A DNA stretch of 64,000 bases from Streptomyces sp. TLI_146. GTDB lineage: Bacteria; Actinomycetota; Actinomycetes; Streptomycetales; Streptomycetaceae. Below are positions 41,929 to 50,599 of this stretch, in pieces; the first letter of the stretch is position 1; the number at the start of each line of letters is the position of its first letter. The position numbers and the translations under genes were made by a program. The stretch lies in assembly GCF_002846415.1 (NCBI RefSeq), contig NZ_PJMX01000001.1, forward strand, positions 3,410,001-3,474,000, given 5' to 3'. Under the pieces are notes generated by a model. The model did no database searches and had not been told where the DNA came from. It worked only from the letters and a program-made list of their open reading frames with translations.

Positions 41929-41930
41929 GC

Positions 41931-42872
41931 CTAGAAGCCCAGCTTGCGGAGTTGCTTCGGGTCGCGCTGCCAGTCCTTCGCGACCTTCACATGAAGGTCC
42001 AGGAACACCGGCGTCCCCAACAACGCCTCGATGTGCTTGCGCGACTTCATCCCGACCTCCTTGAGCCGCTTCCCCTTGGGACCGATGATGATCCCCTTCT
42101 GGCTCGGCCGCTCGATGTACACGTTCGCGTGGATGTCGAGCAGCGGACGGTCCGCCGGACGGTCCTCGCGCGGCAGCATCTCCTCCACCACCACCGCGAT
42201 GGAGTGCGGAAGCTCGTCCCGTACCCCCTCCAGCGCCGCCTCGCGGATCAGCTCGGCCACCATGACCTGCTCGGGCTCGTCCGTGAGGTCGCCCTCGGGA
42301 TAGAGGGCCGGGCCCTCGGGCAGCAGCGGGACCAGGAGGTCCGCCACCAGCTGGACCTGCTGGTCGCCGACCGCCGAGACCGGCACGATCTGCGCCCACT
42401 CGAAGCCCAGCTCGTCCCCGAGCCGCTGCACGGCGAGCAGCTGCTCGGCCAGCGCCTTGGAGTCGACCAGGTCCGTCTTCGTCACGATCGCGATCTTCGG
42501 GGTCTTCTTGATCCCCGCGAGCTCCTTGGCGATGAACTTGTCGCCGGGCCCGAGCTTCTGGTCCGCGGGAATGCAGAAGCCGATCACGTCGACCTCGGCC
42601 CAGGTCGTCCGCACCACGTCGTTCAGCCGCTCGCCGAGCAGCGTGCGCGGCTTGTGGAGGCCCGGCGTGTCGACCAGGATCAGCTGGGCGTCGGGGCGGT
42701 GCACGATGCCGCGGACGGTGTGCCGCGTCGTCTGCGGACGGTTGGAGGTGATCGCCACCTTCTGTCCGACCAGAGCGTTCGTGAGGGTGGACTTGCCCGC
42801 GTTGGGGCGGCCGACGAAGCAGGCGAAGCCGGCCCGGTGGGGGGCGTTGTTCTCAACAGTACGAGCGCTCAT
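41931..42872 (-). CDS. era: GTPase Era
   Basis: 313 residues. G1 GRPNAGKST, G2 region RPQTTRHTVRGIV, G3 DTPG, G4 TKTD, and the C-terminal KH domain with GIIIGPKGKRLKEVG. Era binds the 3' end of 16S rRNA and couples small-subunit maturation to growth. ATG 42872 (MSARTVENN) has GGGGAG upstream; a start three codons earlier is possible. In many actinobacteria era lies near phoH-ybeY-CNNM; here those genes are about 6-9 kb away. Confidence 0.96.
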   Translation of the reverse strand: MSARTVENNAPHRAGFACFVGRPNAGKSTLTNALVGQKVAITSNRPQTTRHTVRGIVHRPDAQLILVDTPGLHKPRTLLGERLNDVVRTTWAEVDVIGFCIPADQKLGPGDKFIAKELAGIKKTPKIAIVTKTDLVDSKALAEQLLAVQRLGDELGFEWAQIVPVSAVGDQQVQLVADLLVPLLPEGPALYPEGDLTDEPEQVMVAELIREAALEGVRDELPHSIAVVVEEMLPREDRPADRPLLDIHANVYIERPSQKGIIIGPKGKRLKEVGMKSRKHIEALLGTPVFLDLHVKVAKDWQRDPKQLRKLGF

Positions 42873-42925
42873 GCCGCCCATTCTCCCCGATCCGAACGGC
42901 CCCGCTGTACGCGCGGGCCCCGCAC

Positions 42926-43861
42926 TCAGCCGCGCCGCCCCCGGACCCGCCGCAGCCGCCACCCCGCGACCCCCGCCGCCAGGGCCGCCACCAGCACCGC
43001 GAGGACCGGCCAGGGCAGGGCGAGGAAGGACGCGCCGCCCGACCCGGTGACGCCCTTGGCGCTCGCCGTGAGCCGTACGTCGCCCCGGTCCAGCTGCGGC
43101 GAGCCCGCCCACGGCTCGGTCAGCCGGACCTTCTGGCCGGGCAGCAGTTCGGCCGGGACGTTCGTCAGTCCGCGGCTCAGCAGCGTACGGCCGAACAGAC
43201 CCGTCGCCTTCAACTGGACCTTCGGGTCGAGCGTCACGTTTCCCCGGTTGTGGAGGGTGTACGAGATCACGGTCCGGCTCTTGCCCGTGCCCGGCACCAG
43301 CGGGCGGTGCTGGGCGAGCGAGACGTCCTCGACCGCGAGCGCGGGCACGGTGGGTCCGGTGACACGCAGATAGACCCGCGCCCCCACGGCCTGCTGCACC
43401 CCCATCGCCAGCTCCCCCCGCCCGGCCGCGACCTTCTCGTCCAGGGCGACCAGCGCCCCGGGGTGGTCGCCGGGCTCCGCGTCGGCCGGGACGGTCACGG
43501 TGAACGGCACGGTGACCGAGGAGTGCGCCGGGACGGTGACCGCCGTGCGGTCGGGCCGGGTCCAGGCGCCCACGCCGTGCTGCGGCTCGCGCCGGGTGCG
43601 CACGGCGAACCCGCCGTCGCGTTCGGTGTTGTACGCGTCGGCCCCGTACAGCCGGAAGGCCATCGGGGCGGCCGTCTTGTTGGTGACGGTGACCTGGTCG
43701 GTGAGGGTGGTGCCGGGGCCGGCGGAGAGGTAGAAGTACGGGCGCCGCTCCGCGGCGGCGGAGGCCGGGTAGACGGCCCAGTTGCCGTTGTCGGCGGCTC
43801 GCGCGGGCGTACCGAGGAGCAGGACGGCCGCGGCGAGGAGGAGGGCGTACAGCTTGCGCAC
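42926..43861 (-). CDS. Secreted DUF916/WxL-partner protein with C-terminal membrane anchor
   Basis: 311 residues. Signal peptide LYALLLAAAVLLLGTPARA is followed by an extracellular part with two beta-sandwich regions (LSAGPGTTLTDQVTVTNKTA; YTLHNRGNVTLDPKVQLKAT) like the DUF916 peptidoglycan-binding domain of WxL loci. A C-terminal membrane helix (LPWPVLAVLVAALAAGVAGW) and Arg-rich tail keep it in the membrane. It lies 59 bp after the WxL-domain gene in the same direction. Together they may form a cell-surface complex. Confidence 0.82.
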   Translation of the reverse strand: MRKLYALLLAAAVLLLGTPARAADNGNWAVYPASAAAERRPYFYLSAGPGTTLTDQVTVTNKTAAPMAFRLYGADAYNTERDGGFAVRTRREPQHGVGAWTRPDRTAVTVPAHSSVTVPFTVTVPADAEPGDHPGALVALDEKVAAGRGELAMGVQQAVGARVYLRVTGPTVPALAVEDVSLAQHRPLVPGTGKSRTVISYTLHNRGNVTLDPKVQLKATGLFGRTLLSRGLTNVPAELLPGQKVRLTEPWAGSPQLDRGDVRLTASAKGVTGSGGASFLALPWPVLAVLVAALAAGVAGWRLRRVRGRRG

Positions 43862-43920
43862 GGTGCGGAACCCCCGGGGACGGGTGGGCCGGCCGGGTGC
43901 GCGCCCGGCCCACGGGTGGA

Positions 43921-45243
43921 TCAGGCCAGCGTGAGCGTCAGCACGCCGGAGTACGCGCCGGGGGCGGTGAACGCCGGAACGTCCAGCGAGACCCGGGCGT
44001 CGACGGTGAACTCACCGCCGGTGAGCGCCGCGTTGGGCGTGGTCGCGAGCGTCGCGCCCGCGCCGCCCACGGTGCCCGGCGAGCCCGCCGCGCAGGTCGA
44101 CGGGGAACCGGCCTTGGTGGCACAGGCCGGGGTCCAGCCGAGCTTCGAGGCGTCGATCTTCGCCCCGCCGGGGCCGGTGAAGTCGGTGACCTTGCCGGTC
44201 AGGGACCAGCCCGCGGGGCCGCCGCGGAAGTCCTGGACCGTCACCGTCTGGAGCGAACCCCGGGAGGCACCGCCCTTGCCGAAGTCGACGGCCTCCATCG
44301 AGACGGCGTCACCGGCCTGGGCCATGGAGAGCGTGCCCGCCTTGACCGAGGAGTTGAGCTTCTGGCTGTTGGGCGGGGCCGGGGTGTCGTCGATCACGCT
44401 GTACGCCGCCGGGCCCGCGCCCTTGTCGTCGCTCCAGCTCGCTCCCTCGTAGGCGACGATGCCGCTGGTCGCCTTGTCGTTGACCGTCAGGGCGGTGGAG
44501 AACGCGCCCTGCGCGTCCGCCGTCACAGTCGTCTTGTCGGCGGTCTCGGCGGCCCCGGCCCGGCCGACGACCGTCACGGTCGCGCCCGCGGTGAACTTCG
44601 ACCCGGCGACGGTGACGCTCGCACCGGGCTTGCCGGAGGCCGTGCCCAGCTGGACGGCCCGCTGGTTGGTCTGGCCGCCGCCGGTCGCGGTGACCGTCTC
44701 GGAGACGGGCGCGGGCGGGTTGGTGACCGTGCAGGGGGTGTCCAGCTCCATGAGGTAGCTGGTGTGGATGTTGTAGTCGCCGGGCGACAGGGTGATCGCG
44801 CCGGGTGCGGTGACGGTGAACGTACCGGTCATGGAGAACGGCGGGAACGCGCCCTTCCCCGGCACCGGGTCGTTCTTCTTGGGTCCGGCGACCGTGACGG
44901 CGCCGGTCTGCGCACCGCCGACGGTGACCTTTCCGGTGGGGGTCATGATGTCGGCGGGCAGCGCCAGGTCCACCGGGTTGCCCGCGGCGGGCTTGGTGAC
45001 CGTGTACGTGACGGTGACCGTGTCCCCGACCTTGGGCGCCGCCTTGTCGACGGTGATCTGGGCGGACGTGGTGCCGTCGATCGGCGGGATGTTCGCGATG
45101 GGCGGTGGTACGCAGTGCGTGGCGAAGTCGACGGGCGTCGCGGCCAGGGCCTGCGCGGGCGCGACGAGCGCCCCGGTTCCGGCCATGAGCGCCGCGGCTC
45201 CCAGTACGGCGGCCCAGTGGCGCCGTCTTCGTGCTGAAGGCAT
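43921..45243 (-). CDS. Secreted WxL-like surface protein
   Basis: 440 residues. Signal peptide with SARRRRHWAAVLG and AGTGALVAPAQALA; then Ig-like beta domains rich in Thr/Val (ITVDKAAPKVGDTVTVTYTV; ASVTVAGSKFTAGATVTVVG, IPT/TIG-like). The last 95 residues match a WxL domain: GWSLTGKV near residue 345 and the distal YSGVLTLTL at the end. WxL domains bind the cell wall and are best known in low-GC Firmicutes. GAGGGGG precedes the ATG. The DUF916 partner gene follows in the same operon. Confidence 0.8.
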   Translation of the reverse strand: MPSARRRRHWAAVLGAAALMAGTGALVAPAQALAATPVDFATHCVPPPIANIPPIDGTTSAQITVDKAAPKVGDTVTVTYTVTKPAAGNPVDLALPADIMTPTGKVTVGGAQTGAVTVAGPKKNDPVPGKGAFPPFSMTGTFTVTAPGAITLSPGDYNIHTSYLMELDTPCTVTNPPAPVSETVTATGGGQTNQRAVQLGTASGKPGASVTVAGSKFTAGATVTVVGRAGAAETADKTTVTADAQGAFSTALTVNDKATSGIVAYEGASWSDDKGAGPAAYSVIDDTPAPPNSQKLNSSVKAGTLSMAQAGDAVSMEAVDFGKGGASRGSLQTVTVQDFRGGPAGWSLTGKVTDFTGPGGAKIDASKLGWTPACATKAGSPSTCAAGSPGTVGGAGATLATTPNAALTGGEFTVDARVSLDVPAFTAPGAYSGVLTLTLA

Positions 45244-45349
45244 GACTGCCCCCTCTGCGGTTGTGGCGCAGCAGCGGCTCGGCTGCGCCTGGCAGGGGCC
45301 TATTGACCTGGGGGCGCGAAGAGAAGTCAATGGAATCGAAATCCCTTGA

Positions 45350-45364
45350 CTGATGGCCCATCAG
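45350..45364. promoter_or_regulatory. CTGATGG-C-CCATCAG palindrome upstream of the WxL gene
   Basis: A perfect 7-bp inverted repeat lies 107 bp before the WxL gene start. TTGACA on the same strand (45374-45369) lies just upstream, so the palindrome sits where a regulator would overlap the promoter. The rest of the 390-bp gap is filled by three dispersed-repeat copies; no gene is seen. Confidence 0.45.
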
Positions 45365-45419
45365 ATACTGTCAAGATCCCTGTTATCGCAGGTCAACTGG
45401 GGGATCGTGGTCCGATTGC

Positions 45420-45607
45420 CTGCGGGCCGGTGGGGGCTGGTCGCGCAGTTCCCCGCGCCCCTTATCGGGCCGGTGTTCGCCTGCGGGCCGGTGGTGGGTT
45501 GCTCGCGCAGTTCCCCGCGCCCCTAGGGGGTACGGGCGAGCGCGAGGGCGAAGGCGAGCATTTCAGGGGCGCGGGGAACTGCGCGACCAGCCCCCACCGG
45601 CCCGCAG
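45420..45607. repeat. Dispersed repeat cluster 3 (direct 45420-45462 and 45481-45524, inverted 45565-45607)
   Basis: Two direct copies are followed by an inverted copy. The 40-bp loop before the inverted copy contains GCGAGGGCGAAGGCGAGCAT, nearly the same as the loop in the cluster at 56.0 kb, so the loop belongs to the element too. Confidence 0.8.
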
Positions 45608-45631
45608 ACAAACCCCGGGCACAAAAAAACG

Positions 45632-45985
45632 TCAGCCCGCCGCGACCCGCGCGCGGACCTCGCCGTCCGGCCCCGCCACCAGCACGGGGGTGCCCGCACC
45701 ACCCAGGTCCCGCACCGCAGCCCGATCCTCCGCCGAGGCGGTGGCCGCCTCCGTCACCACCGCCGCCGCCTCCAGCGACTTCGCCCCGCTGGCCACGGCC
45801 ATCGCAACCGCCGTGCGCAGCGCGGAGAGCCTGAGCGAGTCCAGCTCCACGGTCCCGGCGACGTACGTGCGCCCGGTCTCGTCCCGTACGGCCGCGCCCT
45901 CGGCCACCCCGTTGCGGGCCCGGGCGCTGCGCGCCAGGGTGATGATCTTGCGGTCCTCGGGGTCGAGTTCGGTGCTCAGAGTCAT
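45632..45985 (-). CDS. Cytidine deaminase-like protein lacking the zinc motif
   Basis: 117 residues resembling the small cytidine deaminase fold (IITLARSARARNGVAEGAAV, VAGTVELDSLRLSALRTAVA). The canonical catalytic HAE/CAE and PCxxC motifs are absent: the position after VELDSLRLSA has no zinc ligand, so catalysis is unlikely. Such proteins near era are often annotated as cytidine deaminases in streptomycetes. The ATG at 45985 is chosen from the conserved start. The function may be structural or regulatory. Confidence 0.7.
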   Translation of the reverse strand: MTLSTELDPEDRKIITLARSARARNGVAEGAAVRDETGRTYVAGTVELDSLRLSALRTAVAMAVASGAKSLEAAAVVTEAATASAEDRAAVRDLGGAGTPVLVAGPDGEVRARVAAG

Positions 45986-46037
45986 ACGCCGAGCATAAGG
46001 AGTGCGCCCGGAGCCACCCGCGCGCAACCCCCCGCGC

Positions 46038-46913
46038 TCAGCCCGCCACCGGGTACATCGACCCGCGCCGCCCCTCCGGCGTAGCCAGCCACTCCAGCTT
46101 CGCGGCCGTGTCGGTCTCCGGCAGCGGGGTGTGCAGCACGATCGCGAGGTCCGGGCGGGCGGGCACCCGCAGCTGGGTGGACTCGACGAACAGCGTGCCC
46201 ACCACCGGGTGCTGGAACTCCTTCTCCATCTGGCCGCCGGGCAGGATGTCCCGCTGCCGCCACAGCTCCGCGAACTCCGCCGAGAGCCGGGACGCCTCCT
46301 CGACGACCTCCTGGAAACCCTCGTCGTCGGGCCGCTCCGAGCAGGCCGCCCGGTACTGGGCGACCACCTTCGCGGCGACCGCGTCCCAGCCCTTGGCGCG
46401 GGAGCGGTAGACCGGGTCGGTGAAGAACGCGATCAGGCAGTTCTGCACGATCTCGGGTCGCATGCCGAGCACCATGGCGGCCGCGTCGTTGTACATCACG
46501 GTGTTCCAGTACACGTCCATGATGTGCGCGGGGAACGGCATCCACGCGTCGATCAGCCGCTGCAGGCCCTGGCACATGTCGCTGTGGGCCGGATCGACCT
46601 CGGGCGCGGGCGGGTTGAGCCCGGCCAGCACGTACAGATGGCGGCGCTCGGCGCTGGTCAGCTTCAGGACCCGGCCCACCGAATCCAGGACCTGCGGCGA
46701 CACCGTGATGTCCCGGCCCTGCTCCAACCACTGGTACCAGGAGACGCCCACCCCGGCCAGCACGGCGACCTCCTCGCGGCGCAGGCCCGGGGTGCGGCGG
46801 CGCGCGCCGCCGTCGGGCAGACCTGCCGCGGTGGGGCTGATCCGGGCCCGCCGGTTCATCAGGAACTCGCGCAGTTCGGTGCGCCGCAGCGACTTGTCGA
46901 TCGGCGTGGCCAC
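46038..46913 (-). CDS. XRE-family regulator, MmyB-like (second divergon)
   Basis: 291 residues. Same build as the regulator at 9754: GARRRTPGLRREEVAVLAGV, VSWYQWLEQGRDITVSPQVL, then the ligand domain (MDVYWNTVMYNDAAAMVLG, FFTDPVYRSRAKGWDAVAA). GTG start with GGGGGAG upstream. It is divergent from an MFS exporter 117 bp away. The two proteins are clearly homologous yet not near-identical, so they may sense different ligands. Likely a local repressor of the exporter. Confidence 0.9.
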   Translation of the reverse strand: MATPIDKSLRRTELREFLMNRRARISPTAAGLPDGGARRRTPGLRREEVAVLAGVGVSWYQWLEQGRDITVSPQVLDSVGRVLKLTSAERRHLYVLAGLNPPAPEVDPAHSDMCQGLQRLIDAWMPFPAHIMDVYWNTVMYNDAAAMVLGMRPEIVQNCLIAFFTDPVYRSRAKGWDAVAAKVVAQYRAACSERPDDEGFQEVVEEASRLSAEFAELWRQRDILPGGQMEKEFQHPVVGTLFVESTQLRVPARPDLAIVLHTPLPETDTAAKLEWLATPEGRRGSMYPVAG

Positions 46914-47030
46914 GTCCGTACTCCCCCTCGTCGGCTACCGGTTCGGCGCCCCGGGCCGCTGCCTGGTGGTGCCGCCAACAGGATAAGTTCCCACTCTCCA
47001 CGGCCGTTCGCGCACGGCCAGGCTGTGGCC

Positions 47031-48446
47031 ATGGCAATCGACACCCCCACCGCACCGGCCACGCCGGTCGCCGCTCAGGCCCCGCGGGACGGCCGGCTCA
47101 CGGGCCGGGCGAAGCTGGTCCTGTTCGTGCTCTGCGCCGCCCAGTTCATGGTGGCGCTCGACTTCTCCGTACTGAACGTGGCGCTGCCCGTCCTCGGCGA
47201 CGACCTGGGCCTGAGCCGCTCCGCGCTCCAGTGGGCGGTCACCGCCTTCGCGCTGCCGTCCGGCGGCTTCCTGCTCCTGTTCGGCCGGACAGCCGATCTG
47301 TACGGCCGCAAGAAGCTGTTCCTGGCCGGGCTCGCCCTCTTCGGCGCGGCCTCGTTGCTCGCCACCCTCGCCTGGGACCCGGCGTCGTTCCTGACCGGCC
47401 GCGCCCTGCAGGGCCTGGGCGCCGCGGTGATCGTGCCGACCGGGATGTCCCTGCTGACCACCACGTTCCCCGAGGGCCCGCAGCGCGACCGGGCGCTCGG
47501 CATCAGCGGCACCCTGCTCTCGCTCGGCTTCACCGTCGGGATGGTGCTCGGCGGGGTCATGACGGACACGCTGGGCTGGCGTTCGACCATGGGCCTGCTC
47601 GCGGTCGCCGCGGTGGTCGTCCTCGCCCTGGCGCCCGGGCTGCTGCCCGAGTCCCGCACCCCGGACCGCCCGCGGCTTGACGTGCCCGGCGCGATCACCG
47701 TCACCGGCGGACTGCTCGCCCTGATCTACTCCCTGTCGACGGCGGCCCAGCGCGGCTTCGGCGGCGCGGACGTGTGGGGCACGCTGGTGGCCGGACTGGC
47801 GCTGCTCGCCGCGTTCGTGGTCGTCGAGTCGAAGGCCCCGGCCCCGCTGGTGTCGCTGCCGATGCTGAAGCGCCGGACGGTGGCGTGGGGCAACCTGGGC
47901 GGTCTGGTCACCTTCTCGATGATGTCGACGGTCGTCTTCGTGCTGACCCTCTACCTCCAGGAGGTCCTGGGCCTGTCGTCCTTCAGGACCGGACTCGTCT
48001 TCGGCGTCCAGGGCGTCATGTCGGCGCTCGCCGGCAGCTACGCCGCCAAGGTCATCGGCCGCTTCGGCGCCCGCCGCACCCTGGTCGGCTCGCTGCTCGG
48101 CCAGGGCCTGTTCATCGCCCTGCTGCTCGCGATCGGCAGCGGGTCGGGCGCGCTGCTCGCCACCGTCGCCGTCTCGCTGGCCAGCATGTGCCACCTGGGC
48201 GCGATCATCTCGTACGGACTGACCGTCACCAGCGGTGTCCCCGACGAGGAGCAGGGGCTGGCGACCGGTCTGGTCACCACCACCCAGCAGGTCGGCATCA
48301 CCATCGGCATCCCGCTGCTCGGTGTGCTCGCCACGACCCGGGGCGACCTCTTCCACGGCGTGCGGACCGTGCTGCTGGTGGACGCGGTGATCGTGGTCGC
48401 GGCGGCGGCGCTGGTGGCGGTGGGCCTCGGCCGCCGGAAGGCCTGA
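47031..48446 (+). CDS. MFS drug exporter, DHA2-type (second divergon)
   Basis: 471 residues with about 14 membrane helices. D1 motif [20 protein letters not shown], motif [14 protein letters not shown], motif C-like [19 protein letters not shown]. It is a proton-coupled efflux pump by family, substrate unknown. ATG 47031 is used; the in-frame GTG two codons earlier is possible and neither has a strong ribosome site. CAGGATAA lies in the promoter, as in the first divergon. It is convergent with the MmcQ gene with only 4 bp between stops. Confidence 0.9.
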   Translation: MAIDTPTAPATPVAAQAPRDGRLTGRAKLVLFVLCAAQFMVALDFSVLNVALPVLGDDLGLSRSALQWAVTAFALPSGGFLLLFGRTADLYGRKKLFLAGLALFGAASLLATLAWDPASFLTGRALQGLGAAVIVPTGMSLLTTTFPEGPQRDRALGISGTLLSLGFTVGMVLGGVMTDTLGWRSTMGLLAVAAVVVLALAPGLLPESRTPDRPRLDVPGAITVTGGLLALIYSLSTAAQRGFGGADVWGTLVAGLALLAAFVVVESKAPAPLVSLPMLKRRTVAWGNLGGLVTFSMMSTVVFVLTLYLQEVLGLSSFRTGLVFGVQGVMSALAGSYAAKVIGRFGARRTLVGSLLGQGLFIALLLAIGSGSGALLATVAVSLASMCHLGAIISYGLTVTSGVPDEEQGLATGLVTTTQQVGITIGIPLLGVLATTRGDLFHGVRTVLLVDAVIVVAAAALVAVGLGRRKA

Positions 48447-48450
48447 GCCG

Positions 48451-48804
48451 TCAGGGCCGGTCGAGCCGGAGGCGCTCGGCCTTCGGGAGACCGGCAACGA
48501 CCAGGTCGTACGAATCCTCGATCAGCTCCCGGACCAGCCGGTCCGGGAGCTGATCCACGTCCACCGTGTTCCAGTGGCGCTTGTTCATGTGCCAGCCGGG
48601 CACGATCGCCGGGTACTCGGCGCGCAGCCGCACCGCGTCGTCCGGGTCGCACTTGAGGTTGGCGGTGAGCGGTGTGCCGTCCAGGTTGCTCAGCGCGAAC
48701 ATCTTCCCGAGGACCTTGAAGACCGAGGTCCGCGCGTCGAACGGGAACTCCTCGGTCGCCGCGTTGAACGCCAGGCAGAAGGCCCTGAGCTCCTGGGGTG
48801 TCAC
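48451..48804 (-). CDS. MmcQ/YjbR-family DNA-binding-like protein
   Basis: 117 residues with the CyaY-like fold signature: [39 protein letters not shown], and [16 protein letters not shown]. The biochemical role is unknown. Its GTG start overlaps the stop of the CNNM gene (GTGA), so it is the last coupled gene of phoH-ybeY-CNNM-MmcQ. A perfect 16-bp inverted repeat lies inside its coding sequence (separate entry). Confidence 0.9.
   Translation of the reverse strand: MTPQELRAFCLAFNAATEEFPFDARTSVFKVLGKMFALSNLDGTPLTANLKCDPDDAVRLRAEYPAIVPGWHMNKRHWNTVDVDQLPDRLVRELIEDSYDLVVAGLPKAERLRLDRP
48520..48555. repeat. Perfect 16-bp inverted repeat inside the MmcQ coding sequence
   Basis: GATCAGCTCCCGGACC pairs exactly with GGTCCGGGAGCTGATC around AGCC. 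It encodes residues [15 protein letters not shown] of MmcQ. Since the convergent MFS gene ends only 4 bp from the MmcQ stop, this coding hairpin lies about 75 bp past the MFS stop and may act as its terminator. Confidence 0.65.
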
Positions 48805-50093
48805 GCCTCTTCCTCCTCCTTGACCGGCACCGGCTCCACGAGCACGGTGACGATCTTGTTCCGGCGGCCCGCCGGGGACTCGGCCGTCAGCCGCAGGGCC
48901 CGCCCGTCCGGCAGGTCCACGACCGCCTTGGCGCCCGCGATCGGCACCCGCCCGAGCGCCTTGGCGAGCAGCCCGCCGACCGTCTCCACGTCCTCGTCGT
49001 CGAACGCGTCGAGCCCGAAGAGCTCGCCCAGGTCGCCGATGTCGAGCCGTGCGGTGACCCGGAAGCAGCCGTCCGCGAGCTCCTCGACCGGCGGCAGCTC
49101 CCGGTCGTACTCGTCGGTGATCTCCCCGACGATCTCCTCCAGGATGTCCTCGATGGTGACGATGCCGGCCGTGCCGCCGTACTCGTCGATGACGACGGCG
49201 ACGTGGCTGCGGTCCTGCTGCATCTCGCGCAGCAGGTCGCCCGCGTTCTTGGTGTCGGGCACGAAGGCCGCGGGGCGCATCGCGGTGGAGACCAGATCGG
49301 CCTCGGAGTCACGGTTGATGTGCGTCTTGCGGACCAGGTCCTTGAGGTAGACGATCCCGACGATGTCGTCCTCGTTCTCGCCGGTCACCGGGATCCGCGA
49401 GAAGCCCGAGCGCAGCGCGAGGGTGAGCGCCTGGCGGATGGTCTTGTAGCGCTCGATGCAGACGAGGTCGGTGCGCGGCACCATCACCTCGCGCACCAGC
49501 GTGTCGCCGAGCTCGAAGACCGAGTGCACCATCCGGCGCTCGTCGTCCTCGATCAGCGACTCCTGTTCGGCGAGGTCGACCATCGCGCGCAGCTCGGCCT
49601 CGGAGGCGAACGGGCCCTTGCGGAAGCCCTTTCCGGGCGTGAGCGCGTTGCCGAGGAGGATCAGCAGCTGCGGCACCGGGCCCATGATCCGGGCCAGCGG
49701 CAGCAGTACGTACGCGGCGGCCGTCGCCGTGTTCAGCGGGTGCTGGCGGCCGATGGTGCGCGGCGAGACGCCGACGGCGACGTAACTGACGAGCACCATG
49801 ACCGCGATGGCGACGAGCAGCGCCGTCCAGGTCTCCCCGAAGTCCTCCAGGCACACATAGGTGACCAGCACCCCGGCCGCCATCTCGCAGGCGACCCGGA
49901 CGAGCAGGGCCACATTGAGGTAGCGGGTGGGGTCGGCGGCCACCTGGGCGAGCTTGGCCGCGCCGCGCCGCCCGGACCGCACGGCCTCGGCCGCGCGGAA
50001 CGAGGACGTACGCGCGATGCCGGCCTCCGCGCAGGCGGCCAGCCAGGCGACCACGACCAGGGCGACGGCGCCGAAGAGCAGCTGCCCGGTCAT
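48801..50093 (-). CDS. CNNM/CorC-family transporter (hemolysin C-like, CBS domains)
   Basis: 430 residues. An N-terminal CNNM membrane domain (about residues 1-135, three to four helices), then a CBS pair ([40 protein letters not shown]) and the C-terminal CorC_HlyC domain ([14 protein letters not shown]). Members move or sense Mg2+ or Na+. The ATG overlaps the ybeY stop (ATGA) and the stop overlaps the MmcQ GTG, so three genes are translationally coupled. Confidence 0.93.
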   Translation of the reverse strand: MTGQLLFGAVALVVVAWLAACAEAGIARTSSFRAAEAVRSGRRGAAKLAQVAADPTRYLNVALLVRVACEMAAGVLVTYVCLEDFGETWTALLVAIAVMVLVSYVAVGVSPRTIGRQHPLNTATAAAYVLLPLARIMGPVPQLLILLGNALTPGKGFRKGPFASEAELRAMVDLAEQESLIEDDERRMVHSVFELGDTLVREVMVPRTDLVCIERYKTIRQALTLALRSGFSRIPVTGENEDDIVGIVYLKDLVRKTHINRDSEADLVSTAMRPAAFVPDTKNAGDLLREMQQDRSHVAVVIDEYGGTAGIVTIEDILEEIVGEITDEYDRELPPVEELADGCFRVTARLDIGDLGELFGLDAFDDEDVETVGGLLAKALGRVPIAGAKAVVDLPDGRALRLTAESPAGRRNKIVTVLVEPVPVKEEEEA

Positions 50094-50587
50094 GAGACGG
50101 TCGGCGCCGGGGAGGGACCGGTGTGGCCCTTCTCCGCCCGCCAGCCGTCGACGATGGCCGCCTGCAGACCGAACATCTCGGCCTTCTCGTCCGGCTCCTC
50201 GTGGTCGTACCCCAGCAGGTGCAGCACTCCGTGGACGGTCAGGAGCTGGAGCTCCTCGTCCATGGAGTGCTGCGTCGGCGCGTCCTCGCCCTGCTTCTTG
50301 GCGACCTCGGGGCAGAGCACGATGTCACCGAGGAGCCCCTGCGGGGGCTCCTCGTCGTCCTTCATCGGCGGACGCAGCTCGTCCATCGGGAAGGACATGA
50401 CGTCGGTGGGACCGGGCAGGTCCATCCACTGGATGTGCAGCTGCTCCATGGCCTCGGCGTCCACGACGATCACCGAGAGCTCGGAGAGCGGGTGGATCCG
50501 CATCCGCGTGAGCGCGTAGCGGGCGATGTCGAGGATCGCCTGCTCGTCGACCTCGGTTCCGGACTCGTTGTTGACGTCGATCGACAT
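50090..50587 (-). CDS. ybeY: rRNA maturation endoribonuclease YbeY
   Basis: 165 residues. The zinc motif is [16 protein letters not shown], with [16 protein letters not shown] upstream as usual. YbeY acts in 16S rRNA 3' end processing and ribosome quality control. The start lies 12 bp after the phoH stop, and the stop overlaps the CNNM start, giving the conserved phoH-ybeY-CNNM order. Confidence 0.96.
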   Translation of the reverse strand: MSIDVNNESGTEVDEQAILDIARYALTRMRIHPLSELSVIVVDAEAMEQLHIQWMDLPGPTDVMSFPMDELRPPMKDDEEPPQGLLGDIVLCPEVAKKQGEDAPTQHSMDEELQLLTVHGVLHLLGYDHEEPDEKAEMFGLQAAIVDGWRAEKGHTGPSPAPTVS

Positions 50588-50599
50588 GGTGCGCTCTGA

